This document shows, in pieces, positions 29,224-38,883 of a stretch of DNA of 64,000 nt. The stretch's first letter is position 1; each line of letters starts with the position of its first letter. Location: positions 186,001 to 250,000 of the forward strand of contig NZ_WASO01000001.1 of assembly GCF_009712605.1 (NCBI RefSeq), given 5' to 3'. The stretch comes from Paludibacter sp. (GTDB lineage: Bacteria; Bacteroidota; Bacteroidia; Bacteroidales; Paludibacteraceae). The position numbers were made by a program, and so were the translations under genes. The notes beneath the pieces were generated by a model. That model saw only the letters and a list, made by a program, of their open reading frames with translations, searched no databases and had not been told where the DNA came from.

Positions 29224-29316
29224 AAAATCATTTGCAGAAGTAAGAAAAATGATTTACCTTTGCAGTCCGAAAAACTAAGGAACTTATTTCTTTTGATTTT
29301 TCAAACAGACATTATT

Positions 29317-29391
29317 CGGGGTGTAGCGCAGTCCGGTTAGCGCACCTGCTTTGGGAGCAGGGGGTCGTGGGTTCGAATCCCGCTACCCCGA
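29317..29391 (+). tRNA. tRNA-Pro (anticodon TGG)
   Basis: Cloverleaf folds by hand. Acceptor CGGGGTG pairs with TACCCCG (one G-T), the D stem is GCGC/GCGC, and the anticodon stem CCTGC/GCAGG encloses loop TTTGGGA with anticodon TGG at 29352-29354. The T arm is GTGGG-TTCGAAT-CCCGC and the discriminator base is A. CCA is not encoded. A terminator follows directly. Confidence 0.97.
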
Positions 29392-29398
29392 CAACAAT

Positions 29399-29431
29399 AA
29401 GGCATTTACAGAAAGTAGGTGCCTTTTTTTG
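29399..29431 (+). terminator. terminator after tRNA-Pro
   Basis: AAGGCATTTAC pairs with GTAGGTGCCTT (two G-T pairs) over an AGAAA loop, followed by a T run. Confidence 0.8.
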
Positions 29432-29451
29432 TTTTTGTGAAGTGCAAATAA

Positions 29452-29487
29452 AAGAGGCTGCCAGACAAAAATTACCGACAGCCTCTT
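29452..29487 (-). terminator. terminator of clpB
   Basis: AAGAGGCTG (29452-29460) and CAGCCTCTT (29479-29487) form a stem. Read on the minus strand it is followed by TTTATTT, 45 bases after the clpB stop. Confidence 0.7.
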
Positions 29488-29531
29488 GAAAATATAGTGA
29501 GAATTATTAGCCTGCGCTAAACGATGCTTTA

Positions 29532-32120
29532 TTAATTGCCGAAAATGAGTGCACCGGCAACAGCGTCTACTACAATTGGTTTGTTGCGGTCTATTGTTTG
29601 CGCAATCAATCGCTTGCTAAGCTCATTGAGGACTTCTCGCTGAATAACCCTCTTGACAGGACGTGCTCCAAACTGAGGATCGAATCCTTCTCTGGCAATC
29701 TGAGTCAGTGCGGCATCGGTCACTTGCAATTCCACCCCGTTCTCTTTCAACTGACGTTTGATGTGTTCTACCTGTAAGCCCACGATTTGTCTGGTTTCGT
29801 TTTCGTTGAGCGGGGCAAACATAATCAGTTCGTCGATACGGTTCAGAAATTCCGGTCGAATGGTCTGTTTTAAGAGTTCGAATACTTCGTTTTTGGTACG
29901 TTCGATCACATCTTCCCGGTTTGTATTGTTGATTCTTGAAAAATTGTCGCGAATCAGGTTCGACCCCAGATTTGAGGTCATGATGATGATCGTGTTCTTG
30001 AAATTAACCGTGCGACCCTTGTTGTCGGTCAGTCGGCCATCATCGAGCACCTGTAGCAAAATATTGAACACATCCGGATGTGCTTTTTCGATTTCATCGA
30101 ACAAGACTACAGAATATGGTTTCCGGCGAATTGCTTCTGTTAACTGTCCACCTTCGTCGTATCCCACGTATCCCGGAGGAGAACCGATGAGTCGGGTAAC
30201 GGAGAATTTTTCCTGATATTCCGACATATCTATACGGGTCATCATGTTTTCGTCGTCGAAAAGAAATTCGGCTAACGCTTTAGCTAGTTCTGTTTTTCCG
30301 ACGCCGGTAGTTCCCATGAAAATGAATGAACCGATCGGGCGTTTCGGGTCGTTCAGACCGGCACGACTACGACGCACTGCATCTGCAATTACGTTGATCG
30401 CTTCATCCTGTCCGATCACTCTTTTATGTAGTTCTTCTTCCAGATGCAGCAGTTTTTCCTTTTCGGCCTGCAGCATTTTATTGACGGGAATTCCGGTCCA
30501 GCGCGAAACCACGTCGGCAATATCCTCTTCGTCCACCTCTTCTTTTATCATCGGAGAGTCGGCCTGCAACTGGTGAAGTTTTGCCTTTTCATCTTCAATC
30601 CGGGTCTCGAGACTCTTTAGTTTTCCGTAACGTATTTCAGCCACTTTCCCGTAGTCGCCTTCGCGTTCGGCTTTGTCGGCTTCGAATTTCAGGTTCTCGA
30701 TCTCGATTTTTGCCTGTTGAATGTGGTTCATTACCTCTTTTTCGGAGAGCCATTTGGCTTTGCCCACGCTCTCCTGTTGTTTCAGATCGGCAATCTCTTT
30801 CTCAAGTTGAGCTAGTTTTTGAGTGTCGTTTTCGCGTTTGATTGCTTCGCGTTCAATCTCCAACTGTTTTATTTTTCGCGAGATTTCATCGAGTTCTTCC
30901 GGTACCGAATCTACCTGCAATCGTAGACGGGCAGCCGCTTCGTCCATCAGGTCGATGGCTTTGTCGGGCAGGAACCGATCGGTGATATAACGACTCGAAA
31001 GTTCCACCGCGGCAATAATTGCGTCGTCTTTGATACGAACCTTGTGATGGTTTTCGTAGCGTTCCTTCAGGCCGCGTAAGATTGAAATAGCATCGGCCTG
31101 ACCGGGTTCGTTCACCATCACAATCTGGAACCGGCGTTCGAGCGCTTTGTCTTTTTCGAAATATTTCTGATACTCGTCGAGCGTTGTGGCACCAATAGCC
31201 CGCAACTCACCACGAGCCAGGGCAGGCTTCAGAATGTTGGCGGCATCCATTGCTCCTTCGCTTTTCCCGGCTCCCACCAGGGTGTGAATTTCATCGATAA
31301 AAAGGATAATTTCTCCTTCTGAACCGATTACCTCGTTGATAACAGACTTCAGGCGTTCTTCAAATTCCCCTTTGTATTTGGCGCCGGCAATCAGTGCACC
31401 CATATCGAGCGAAAAAAGTTGTTTCGATTTCAGATTTTCGGGCACGTCTCCACGCACAATACGATGAGCCAAGCCTTCGGCAATAGCCGTTTTGCCGGTT
31501 CCCGGTTCTCCGATAAGGATTGGATTGTTTTTGGTACGTCGACTCAGGATTTGCAAAACACGACGAATCTCCTCGTCACGACCGATTACCGGATCGAGTT
31601 TGCCGGAACGAGCGCGTTCATTCAAATTAATGGCGTACTTGTTCAAAGCATTGTAAGTGTCTTCAGCTGTCTGCTCCGTGACTTTTTTGCCTTTGCGCAA
31701 CTCGGCTATAGCAGCACGCATCGCAGCTTCATTCAGCCCTGCATCATGCAATAGCGCAGACACCTGACTTTTTTCGGTCAAAAGGGCTAAAAGTATAAAT
31801 TCGAGCGAAGCATACTGATCGCCTTCTTTGTTTGAAAAATCGATTGCTTTTTGAAGTACGGAATTGGTTTCCCGGCTCAGATAAGGTTCTCCTCCGGTTA
31901 CTTTCGGTAACGATTCTACCATCTGATCGGCTGCGGATGCGATAGCTGATCCGTTCACTCCTGTTTTGCCAAAAATAAAATTGGTAACATCCGTTCCGAT
32001 CTTCAGAATAGATTTCAACAGGTGTGGAGTCTCAATGGCTTGCTGGTTTTTGCTTTGAGCCAGTTGAATAGCATCCTGTACAGCTTCCTGGGCTTTGATT
32101 GTAAAATTGTTGAAATTCAT
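29532..32120 (-). CDS. clpB: ATP-dependent disaggregase ClpB
   Basis: Hexameric Hsp100 AAA+ protein that pulls proteins out of aggregates together with DnaK. From the ATG at 32120 it has 862 residues, normal for ClpB. It has the Clp-N domain (about 1-145), first AAA+ domain with Walker [10 protein letters not shown], the long coiled-coil middle domain, then the second AAA+ domain with Walker [10 protein letters not shown] and a ClpB_D2 C-terminus. The middle domain separates it from ClpA and ClpC. An upstream extension to 32222 is open but crosses a good promoter, so it is rejected. Confidence 0.96.
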   Translation of the reverse strand: MNFNNFTIKAQEAVQDAIQLAQSKNQQAIETPHLLKSILKIGTDVTNFIFGKTGVNGSAIASAADQMVESLPKVTGGEPYLSRETNSVLQKAIDFSNKEGDQYASLEFILLALLTEKSQVSALLHDAGLNEAAMRAAIAELRKGKKVTEQTAEDTYNALNKYAINLNERARSGKLDPVIGRDEEIRRVLQILSRRTKNNPILIGEPGTGKTAIAEGLAHRIVRGDVPENLKSKQLFSLDMGALIAGAKYKGEFEERLKSVINEVIGSEGEIILFIDEIHTLVGAGKSEGAMDAANILKPALARGELRAIGATTLDEYQKYFEKDKALERRFQIVMVNEPGQADAISILRGLKERYENHHKVRIKDDAIIAAVELSSRYITDRFLPDKAIDLMDEAAARLRLQVDSVPEELDEISRKIKQLEIEREAIKRENDTQKLAQLEKEIADLKQQESVGKAKWLSEKEVMNHIQQAKIEIENLKFEADKAEREGDYGKVAEIRYGKLKSLETRIEDEKAKLHQLQADSPMIKEEVDEEDIADVVSRWTGIPVNKMLQAEKEKLLHLEEELHKRVIGQDEAINVIADAVRRSRAGLNDPKRPIGSFIFMGTTGVGKTELAKALAEFLFDDENMMTRIDMSEYQEKFSVTRLIGSPPGYVGYDEGGQLTEAIRRKPYSVVLFDEIEKAHPDVFNILLQVLDDGRLTDNKGRTVNFKNTIIIMTSNLGSNLIRDNFSRINNTNREDVIERTKNEVFELLKQTIRPEFLNRIDELIMFAPLNENETRQIVGLQVEHIKRQLKENGVELQVTDAALTQIAREGFDPQFGARPVKRVIQREVLNELSKRLIAQTIDRNKPIVVDAVAGALIFGN

Positions 32121-32191
32121 ATATTTATGTAGTTTTATAAGTTTCGTATCGGGAGAGGTTGCTATAATTAGAGTCTCTGTCTTACATTCAG

Positions 32192-32223
32192 CAAAAGTAT
32201 TGCCAGTTTGAAATTCGGCCAAA
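32192..32223 (-). promoter_or_regulatory. clpB: promoter of clpB
   Basis: Minus strand TTTG (32223-32220), exactly 20 bases, then TACTTTTG (32199-32192). Leaves a leader of roughly 65-70 bases before the ATG at 32120. No CIRCE-type inverted repeat is seen. Confidence 0.65.
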
Positions 32224-32290
32224 AAGGCATGGTTTTGTTAATAAATCGGAAAAAATGGCAGCTTGCAGGGTGATGATACAGTTGGATCAA

Positions 32291-32321
32291 TTGAAGCATG
32301 TCGTTATATGTTGTATCTTTG
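32291..32321 (+). promoter_or_regulatory. promoter of the membrane acyltransferase gene
   Basis: TTG (32291-32293), 20 bases, then TATCTTTG (32314-32321). It is divergent from the clpB promoter and lies within the longer open frame, so it sets the downstream start. Confidence 0.6.
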
Positions 32322-32356
32322 CAGCACGAAAAAATCACGTACACACCACCTGTCAG

Positions 32357-33415
32357 ATGCAATCAAAACCACAAAATATTCAATGGCTCGATTCGTTACG
32401 AGTTTTAGCTACAATAGGAGTCATAATAATTCATGAATCCACTCCGGTGGTGAAGATGAGTTATGCCGGCAATATGGGTAACTGGTGGGTCGGAAATATC
32501 TTTGATAGCGCCGTACGGTTTGCAGTTCCCCTGTTTTTGATGCTTAGCGGGGCTACCATGCTGGGCAAAGAATACGACCTGAAGACGTTTTATAAGAAAC
32601 GGTTTGTGCGGGTTTTGCTTCCTTTTCTCTTCTGGATGGTGGCTTACTGGATTTACAGGTGGATGGTACTACCGTCTTCCAAGCAACCCGATACCTTTTC
32701 ATCGGTAGTGTCGTGGGCAGTTAAATTACTGGGCAATGAAGGGATTTCCAAACACTTCTGGTATGTTTACATGATTCTTTTCTTCTATTTGCTGTTTCCG
32801 TTTATCAGTAGGGGAGTTAGAAGCTTGAAAGATAAAGAGGTTTTGTGGTTGATTGTTGGCTGGGCGCTGCTTAGTTTCTCGTCTCGTAAACTGCCTGTTA
32901 ATTTTTATAGCTGGATAGACCATTATCCGGCAAGGCTGCTTGGGTATTTGCAGTATTCGGGCTATTTGGTACTGGGTTATTATCTCACGAAATTCAGCAT
33001 TACTAACAAGAGCCAGCGTGTAGTTGCCGCTGCATTGTTTGTCGTTTCGGTTGTAATAGCTTCCGTTTCTACCTGGTATTTCAGCAGGCAATCGCATCAT
33101 CTCGATCTTGACATGTATGGAAACGTTACGTTCAATACTATGTTGCAGGTTATTACTCTGTTTCTGCTTGTTAAAGACACAACGATCAAAAACTCTGTTT
33201 TACTTTGGATTCAACGCTTAATCAGCGATTACAGTTATGGCGTTTATCTGTCGCACATCATGGTAATCGGAATATTTTTTCAATATGATATTTTCTGGAC
33301 AATGGGGCATCCTGCATGGACACTGCCAGTACTTACGCTTATTACACTGATGGTTTCGTTATTGATTATCTTTGTGCTGCGAAAGTTGCCTTACGGGAAA
33401 TATATTTCGGGATAA
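32357..33415 (+). CDS. acyltransferase family 3 membrane protein
   Basis: Integral membrane protein of 352 residues with about ten hydrophobic segments, of the family that O-acylates sugars in exported polysaccharides or lipids (PF01757 type). The family signature is at the start: WLDSLRVLATIGVIIIHES, with the conserved Arg and His in the first helix. FLMLSG, FWYVYMIL and YLSHIMV follow in order. The donor and acceptor cannot be inferred. The ATG at 32357 is used because the promoter lies upstream of it and inside the extension to 32255. It stands alone between clpB (divergent) and folB. Confidence 0.85.
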   Translation: MQSKPQNIQWLDSLRVLATIGVIIIHESTPVVKMSYAGNMGNWWVGNIFDSAVRFAVPLFLMLSGATMLGKEYDLKTFYKKRFVRVLLPFLFWMVAYWIYRWMVLPSSKQPDTFSSVVSWAVKLLGNEGISKHFWYVYMILFFYLLFPFISRGVRSLKDKEVLWLIVGWALLSFSSRKLPVNFYSWIDHYPARLLGYLQYSGYLVLGYYLTKFSITNKSQRVVAAALFVVSVVIASVSTWYFSRQSHHLDLDMYGNVTFNTMLQVITLFLLVKDTTIKNSVLLWIQRLISDYSYGVYLSHIMVIGIFFQYDIFWTMGHPAWTLPVLTLITLMVSLLIIFVLRKLPYGKYISG

Positions 33416-33461
33416 TAAATAGGCATTGTGCTGTTTAATTTATATTTGAATGTGAGCATTT

Positions 33462-33586
33462 GACCTCACCCCCAACCCCTCTCCCGAAGAGAGGGGCTTT
33501 GCATCTGTATTAATGAGTTTTATCTCATGTTTTCACAGTCGTGTTCCTCCTCGCCTTGGGAGAGGAGGCTAGGAGGAGAGGTTCAG
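33462..33586. repeat. imperfect inverted-repeat element in the intergenic space
   Basis: Left arm 33462-33498 (CCTCACCCCCAACCCCTCTC and on) contains its own small hairpin. Right arm 33545-33586 is a diverged reverse complement of it (TTGGGAGAGGAGGCTAGGAG). The C/T-rich arms stand out from the AT-rich surroundings. Similar 'cctcaccccca...ctctcc' repeats are known in many bacterial genomes; function unknown. Confidence 0.6.
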
Positions 33587-33632
33587 ACAAAATAGGTTTA
33601 ATCAATTTGACATAAACTCTAATCAACGCAAT

Positions 33633-33998
33633 ATGAAAACAAGCTATATTTTGCTGGAAGAGATGCGCTTTTTTGCTCATCATGGCGTTTTTGAGGAAGA
33701 GCGTCAGACCGGTAATTATTTTACGGTCGATCTGAAGATGAAAGTTTCGCTGGCCAGTGCAGCGGAAAGCGATAATTTGATTGATACGCTCAATTATGGA
33801 ATCGCTTATGAAATAGTAAAAAAAGAGATGGCTGTTCCTTCAAAACTATTGGAGCACGTTGCGAAACGCATTATTGATGCTTTGTTTGATGAATTCGGTC
33901 GTCAGCTCTCTTCGGTAGAGATCAAGCTCTCAAAGCTTAATCCGCCATTGGGAGGACAGGTTGCAAAGGCCTCTGTGATTTTAGTGCAGGAACGATAA
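33633..33998 (+). CDS. folB: dihydroneopterin aldolase FolB
   Basis: Folate pathway enzyme that cleaves 7,8-dihydroneopterin to 6-hydroxymethyl-dihydropterin and glycolaldehyde. The 121-residue protein has the family pattern AHHGVFEEER near residue 15, NYFTVDL near 28, DTLNYGIAYEIV near 51, the catalytic-region Glu in LEHVA (Glu74) and Lys101 in SKLNPPLGG. It stands alone, with a repeat element upstream and a terminator three bases after the stop codon. The other folate genes are not in the window. Confidence 0.93.
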   Translation: MKTSYILLEEMRFFAHHGVFEEERQTGNYFTVDLKMKVSLASAAESDNLIDTLNYGIAYEIVKKEMAVPSKLLEHVAKRIIDALFDEFGRQLSSVEIKLSKLNPPLGGQVAKASVILVQER

Positions 33999-34000
33999 AA

Positions 34001-34036
34001 AAACGGGTAAGTTTCAATTGAAACTTACCCGTTTTT
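34001..34036. terminator. bidirectional terminator between folB and the GH18/NodB/GT2 gene
   Basis: Perfect 15-bp stem: AAACGGGTAAGTTTC (34001-34015) with GAAACTTACCCGTTT (34020-34034), AATT centre, A and T tracts on both sides. Serves two convergent genes. Confidence 0.9.
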
Positions 34037-34037
34037 C

Positions 34038-37000
34038 TTATTCTTTCGGTTCGTTGGTATTACCGGTTCTTTTTAAAATTCCCCAGGCGGCCAATTCGCC
34101 TTTTATTGCCCGTAGGTACGATTTCATTAAAACGTACCAGAGTAACTGGCGGTAAAGAATTCTCTGGATGAACAGGTAGAATATATACTTGAACCTGAAC
34201 TTTTCTCCGTCGAACTTAAATGCCATCAGGGAAATGATAAGATCAAGAACGAAATAAGCGAAATAGAATATTATCAGCAAAGATGCCTTGGGCATAAAGA
34301 TGGATACAAGGAAGATAATATCTACCACAGGCGACATTAACGGCAGGAACAGCTGGAAGATCATCTGGTGAGGCAAGAGTATCCAGCTCATGTTCTTGTG
34401 TTCTTTCTTAAACATCATTTTGCGATGTTTCCAGAATGACTGCATAATGCCGAATGACCAGCGTAAACGTTGGCGCAGCAGCATATTCATTGTTTCCGGT
34501 GCTTCGGTAAATGCCAGTGCCTCGTTGCAGCTATGGATCACATAGCCCTTGCGAAGCAGACGCATCGTCAGATCGCAGTCTTCCGCCAAGGTGTCGGTGT
34601 CAAAACCACCCACTTCAATAATCGCATCGCGGCGGAAAGCTCCGATAGCACCCGGAATTACCATAATGGCATTCAGAATGTCGAACGCGCGGCGATCAAA
34701 GTTCTGGCTGGTAATGTACTCGATACTTTGCCAGTTAGTAAGCAGGTTCACACGGTTACCCACTTTTACATTTCCTGCAACGGCAGCAACTTTCGGATCA
34801 GAGAAATAAGGCGCCATCTTGCTGATAGCATCTGATTTAAGCAACGTATCGGCATCTATACAAACCAGAATTTCTCCGGTAGCGATCTGGATACCATAGT
34901 TCAGGGCAGACGCTTTTCCTCCGTTCGGTTTGGTATTGACACTTACTTTCGGATGATTGCCATATGCTGCCATCACATTCTTGTAGGTGTCGTCCTTCGA
35001 ACCATCGTCAACAAATATTATTTCAAGGTTCGGATAGGTGCTCTTTAAAAGATTTTCTACTGTTTTGGTAGCCGTAACCTCTTCGTTATATGCGGGAACA
35101 ATCACGCTCATACGAGGCAATTCTGTCGACTCTGTAGTAGGTTGATTTTTTGTTCTTTTTCTGTGGACACAGGCCAGAATTGCTACGGTTAAAATCTTGC
35201 CTACCGACAACAGTAATGCTACAAAGAAAATAACTGACAAGATGCGGTTTGCGATGTAGCTGGCTGTTACTACGGTAGCATCAGCCGTTTGTAGATATTG
35301 ATTGAAATCGCCGGTTTGATGAGGCATCAGATCATCACGTTTCCGGTCAAGTAAATCAGCAATGCTTACAAACTTATAGCCCTGTGATTTGTAATATTCA
35401 ATGATATGAGGCAGTGCAGCTACGGTAGCGGAACGGTCTCCTCCGGCATCGTGCAACAAAATAATGTTGTGAGGAGTATCTTCCTGAATACTTCTCTCGT
35501 TTTGGCGCATTACACGTGCCAAAATAGAATCCGGGCGCGCTCCTATTTCCCAGTCGAGCGGGTCGATATTGGATCCGATAGTGAGATAGCCTTCGGAACG
35601 GGCCAGAGCTAACGGTTCTATGGCCGATTGATTGGTCGGCGTAATATCCGTATCGTAAGGAGGACGGAACAGCATGGTAGCGTGGCCTGTAATTCCCTCA
35701 ATGATGTATCCGGTAGCTCTCAGTTCTGCACGGAATCGCGACGGTGAAATAATGGCAATGTTCGGGTGCAGGAATGTATGGTTCCCAATCTCGTGGCCTT
35801 CACGATAGATGCGTTGCATGATGGGGAGATTCTGCTCGGCATTGATACCGGTAACAAAGAATGCGGCCGGGACATGATATTTGCTAAGAATATCAAGAAT
35901 CTGAGGTGTGTAATCTTCATCAGGACCGTCATCGAAGGTAAATGCGATCATTTTTTCTTTTTTGCCGGTCTGGTTGATTACATAGCTGGACGGCATCTCC
36001 AGGTAGTTTTCTTCCGAAATGGCCTGTTCAGCTTTGTTAATTTCCAGCTTGATTTTTCCGGGACGCGGAGAGGATACGATGTTCAGAATTTCTCCGGATC
36101 CAATGTAGTCGACACTGAAAGAGGATTTTATATATTCAAGAGAATGGTAGTCGAATGGTTTCTTTTTCAGGCCTTGCAATGATAAGTCTCTGGAGAAAAA
36201 GCCCCAGAGTCTGGCATCTTCGGAGCCAAGTCGCCAGAGGGCATAACCTGCCATTCCGTTATCGTAGGCTGTTCGTATGGCGTTATAATTGGAAACCGCA
36301 TCGGTAAAATATACCCGATGAAGCTTCCCTTCTCCGTCATAATATGAGAAGTCAAGATTGTAAGTCTGGTTGTCGAAGTGAACCGGAGCATTATTGCCCA
36401 ATGCATCAGCCATCGACTCCTGATACGTGCTGTTGCGGGCTTCATGGCCTTCGGCCCAGTTATATCCGTAGCCGGCAATACACAATACCACCTTTTGAGG
36501 ACTCACCTTCTTGAACATGTCGTCCATAGCGGCTTCAATCCAATACTGTGCGGCAATCGGACCGGCAGCTTTTGAAGGCGAATGCTGGTCGTAGGCCATT
36601 AAAAAGAGGAGGTCGTTTGCTTCTCCCAGTTCTTTTACATTGTAATCTTCGTTGAAAGGAGAAATATCCTGCGAAACAAGAAAACCTTCTGCATGAAGTT
36701 TCTTATACAGTTCGCGCTGAAAAGCAATCAGGTTTGCATCTGTCTTTTCGACCAAATCTTCGAAGTCGATATTTATGCCGGCAAACTGATATTTTTTGAG
36801 AATCCTGTAGATGTTATTGATAACGGCCGCCCGGCGAGTCGGAGAAGCCAGAATTTTATGAACGTTGGCTCCGTTCCATTTTTTATTGAAAAAGTTTGAT
36901 AGAATAGGGACAATGGCAACATGGTTTTTGCGCATGAAGTTCATGGCCGTTGAATCCACATCGTCATAAATTTCGTCCGAAGAGTCTGTGATAAACAGCC

Positions 37001-37415
37001 ATTCGGGCAGAATCATGTTCAGTTTGTTGATATTATGCTTGAGAGAAAACTCCGACTGGGGGTCCCAGTTTACATAAAAACCGGCTTTGACAGGATAATA
37101 GTTCTTTATAATGCCGGGTATCGCTTTTTTCTCTAAATAAAACTCGTGTTTGCGTGTTTTACGGGCTTCATTGATAATTCGTTCAAGCCGTTTGTATTCT
37201 TTCTGGTCGTTTTTGGCAATAACATTATCCGTTACTTTGCGGAACATCCCTGTTTGCTCTTTTAGCGGGGGAAGCTGTAATGCCTGTTTACGCAATAATG
37301 ATATAGTAACCGCAACAATACCAATGACTAAGAAAATAAGAACGATTCTTATACCCCAACGAAAACTCTTCCATCGGGACTGAGATTCCGTGTAAAAAAT
37401 TGGCTTTTCACCCAT
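34038..37415 (-). CDS. GH18-like / polysaccharide deacetylase / GT2 fusion membrane protein
   Basis: 1125 residues combining three enzyme modules in one membrane protein. TM at about 20-42. GH18-like domain at about 105-425, with the motif AGINIDFE (212-219) keeping Asp217 and Glu219 but having Ala212 and Asn215 where Asp is usual. NodB deacetylase at about 485-690: TFDDGPD with Asp495/Asp496, zinc ligands His546 and His550, RPPY at 584-587, LLHD with His655. TM at about 722-748. GT2 at about 765-1000, with D803/D804, DAD 854-856, AED 944-946 and QRLRW 982-986. Further TMs follow. This topology puts the first two modules outside and the GT2 inside. Likely synthesises and trims or deacetylates a beta-linked GlcNAc-type polymer. 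A TAACTTTG box lies at 37439-37446. Confidence 0.88.
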   Translation of the reverse strand: MGEKPIFYTESQSRWKSFRWGIRIVLIFLVIGIVAVTISLLRKQALQLPPLKEQTGMFRKVTDNVIAKNDQKEYKRLERIINEARKTRKHEFYLEKKAIPGIIKNYYPVKAGFYVNWDPQSEFSLKHNINKLNMILPEWLFITDSSDEIYDDVDSTAMNFMRKNHVAIVPILSNFFNKKWNGANVHKILASPTRRAAVINNIYRILKKYQFAGINIDFEDLVEKTDANLIAFQRELYKKLHAEGFLVSQDISPFNEDYNVKELGEANDLLFLMAYDQHSPSKAAGPIAAQYWIEAAMDDMFKKVSPQKVVLCIAGYGYNWAEGHEARNSTYQESMADALGNNAPVHFDNQTYNLDFSYYDGEGKLHRVYFTDAVSNYNAIRTAYDNGMAGYALWRLGSEDARLWGFFSRDLSLQGLKKKPFDYHSLEYIKSSFSVDYIGSGEILNIVSSPRPGKIKLEINKAEQAISEENYLEMPSSYVINQTGKKEKMIAFTFDDGPDEDYTPQILDILSKYHVPAAFFVTGINAEQNLPIMQRIYREGHEIGNHTFLHPNIAIISPSRFRAELRATGYIIEGITGHATMLFRPPYDTDITPTNQSAIEPLALARSEGYLTIGSNIDPLDWEIGARPDSILARVMRQNERSIQEDTPHNIILLHDAGGDRSATVAALPHIIEYYKSQGYKFVSIADLLDRKRDDLMPHQTGDFNQYLQTADATVVTASYIANRILSVIFFVALLLSVGKILTVAILACVHRKRTKNQPTTESTELPRMSVIVPAYNEEVTATKTVENLLKSTYPNLEIIFVDDGSKDDTYKNVMAAYGNHPKVSVNTKPNGGKASALNYGIQIATGEILVCIDADTLLKSDAISKMAPYFSDPKVAAVAGNVKVGNRVNLLTNWQSIEYITSQNFDRRAFDILNAIMVIPGAIGAFRRDAIIEVGGFDTDTLAEDCDLTMRLLRKGYVIHSCNEALAFTEAPETMNMLLRQRLRWSFGIMQSFWKHRKMMFKKEHKNMSWILLPHQMIFQLFLPLMSPVVDIIFLVSIFMPKASLLIIFYFAYFVLDLIISLMAFKFDGEKFRFKYIFYLFIQRILYRQLLWYVLMKSYLRAIKGELAAWGILKRTGNTNEPKE

Positions 37416-37438
37416 AAATAGTCGATTAAAAACAGCTG

Positions 37439-37446
37439 CAAAGTTA
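37439..37446 (-). promoter_or_regulatory. promoter -7 element for the GH18/NodB/GT2 gene
   Basis: TAACTTTG on the minus strand, 24 bases before the ATG; no clear -33 element. Confidence 0.4.
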
Positions 37447-37614
37447 GCTTATTTTCATAGAATTTAAACAGGAGATGATCTATATAATAAAAAATCAATA
37501 AGATGCTGATTGATAAATATATGTCTTCTGTTTGATTTGTATTTCAAGATATGATTTGCCGGCATGTGACGGAGTTTCCATCACGTGTGTAGACAAAACC
37601 ATTCTAAATACAGA

Positions 37615-38853
37615 TTAATCTTCCGTTTTGTTAATCGTTTTTGGGCGTAGAAGCAATAATTGGAGAACTAAGGCAGCGGCAACGAAGATTGCAAGAAAGG
37701 CAATGTCGCGACTGAGATGCCCGGAGTCTGCCGATTGCCCCAAAAATGTGGTGATAAGCGCTCCTGCAGAGATTCCGGCCATGTTCATCAGTCCGTAACC
37801 GGTTGCTCGATGACGTGGTGATGCAAATTGGCAGAGAATGGGCATGTTATTCACGTCGAACATTCCGAATCCAAATCCGAAGCAGAGAGCTCCGCCCCAT
37901 ATAGTGATGAACGAATCTCCGAATCCGAGTAGTAACACGGCCGGAATGGTAAGTGCCAGTCCGATGGCTCCCGTGTAAATTCTTCCCCGCAGGTTACGTT
38001 GTACCCAGCGGTCTGACACAACACCTCCAACCAGTACACCAACCAAAGCCGAAAGAGCAATGGTGATAGTTGCCATCGGTCCTGCCATTTCCATGTTCAT
38101 GTGCAGATTGTTGGAAAAAAGGGTGGGGAGCCAGTTCTTTGTTGCCCAACCCGGAAGACTTGGTGCTGAAAAATAAAAGAGGATTACCCAGAAAGAGAGG
38201 CTTCCCAAAAGAGTTCCTGCTCCTTTGAACATGTTGCGGAATTCTTTTCCGAGTGAACGTGATTCAGGGGTAATTGTGTATGCTTTGTGTTCTTTCAAAA
38301 ACAGAATCAGGATGATGCTATAACAAACACCTATTAGTCCGAAAATATGGAAAGTGGTTTGCCATGAAAAATTGCTGGCAATGGTGGCTCCGAATCCGCC
38401 GAAAGCTTGTCCGAGATAAATACCTGTCATGTGGATGCCGACGGCAATCGATCGGGTTTTTCCCTGATGGTAGTCTGCAATGAGCGCCAAGCCTGCGGGA
38501 ATATAAAAAGCTTCGCTTACACCCATTATGGCACGCAAGATGTAGATTTGATTGAATGTATGTGCAAAACCCATCAGCGTTGTTACACCCGACCAGATGA
38601 AGAGGCTTCCCACGATCAGCCATTTGCGATTTAGTCGATCTGCTATAAGGCCGGAAAGCGGACTCATGATGGCATAAATCCAGAGGAAAACTGCCATCAG
38701 ACGACCGAAATTTGCGGCTGTTTCCAATTCGGCAATGTCGATCATCATCGATTGCTTCATGGTGGAAAGCATTTGCCGGTCGATGTAGTTGAGTAGTGCC
38801 ACAAACCACAATAAGCCGACTACAACCCATGGATATATATTCTTCTTTTGCAT
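37615..38853 (-). CDS. MFS transporter
   Basis: 412-residue major facilitator protein with twelve predicted membrane segments. The first helix contains LLNYIDRQMLS, a pattern seen in the organic anion/hexuronate branch of the superfamily. The loop between helices 2 and 3 reads GLIADRLNRKWLI, the MFS A-motif region. The substrate is not clear; an organic acid would fit the FAD/Fe-S dehydrogenase gene lying upstream on the same strand, but 490 bases and a terminator separate them. A TATTTTTG promoter box at 38876-38883 suggests independent transcription. Confidence 0.8.
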   Translation of the reverse strand: MQKKNIYPWVVVGLLWFVALLNYIDRQMLSTMKQSMMIDIAELETAANFGRLMAVFLWIYAIMSPLSGLIADRLNRKWLIVGSLFIWSGVTTLMGFAHTFNQIYILRAIMGVSEAFYIPAGLALIADYHQGKTRSIAVGIHMTGIYLGQAFGGFGATIASNFSWQTTFHIFGLIGVCYSIILILFLKEHKAYTITPESRSLGKEFRNMFKGAGTLLGSLSFWVILFYFSAPSLPGWATKNWLPTLFSNNLHMNMEMAGPMATITIALSALVGVLVGGVVSDRWVQRNLRGRIYTGAIGLALTIPAVLLLGFGDSFITIWGGALCFGFGFGMFDVNNMPILCQFASPRHRATGYGLMNMAGISAGALITTFLGQSADSGHLSRDIAFLAIFVAAALVLQLLLLRPKTINKTED

Positions 38854-38875
38854 TAGATTATAAAGTTTAACGCCA

Positions 38876-38883
38876 CAAAAATA
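38876..38883 (-). promoter_or_regulatory. promoter -7 element for the MFS gene
   Basis: TATTTTTG on the minus strand, 23 bases before the ATG at 38853; no clear -33 element. Confidence 0.4.

Noticed and set aside
32121-32222. N-terminal extension of ClpB
   Set aside because: It runs upstream past a near-perfect promoter; the ATG at 32120 gives the standard ClpB start.
37567-37585. Terminator after the MFS gene
   Set aside because: GTGATGGA and TCCGTCAC form a stem with one mismatch, but no T tract follows on the minus strand.
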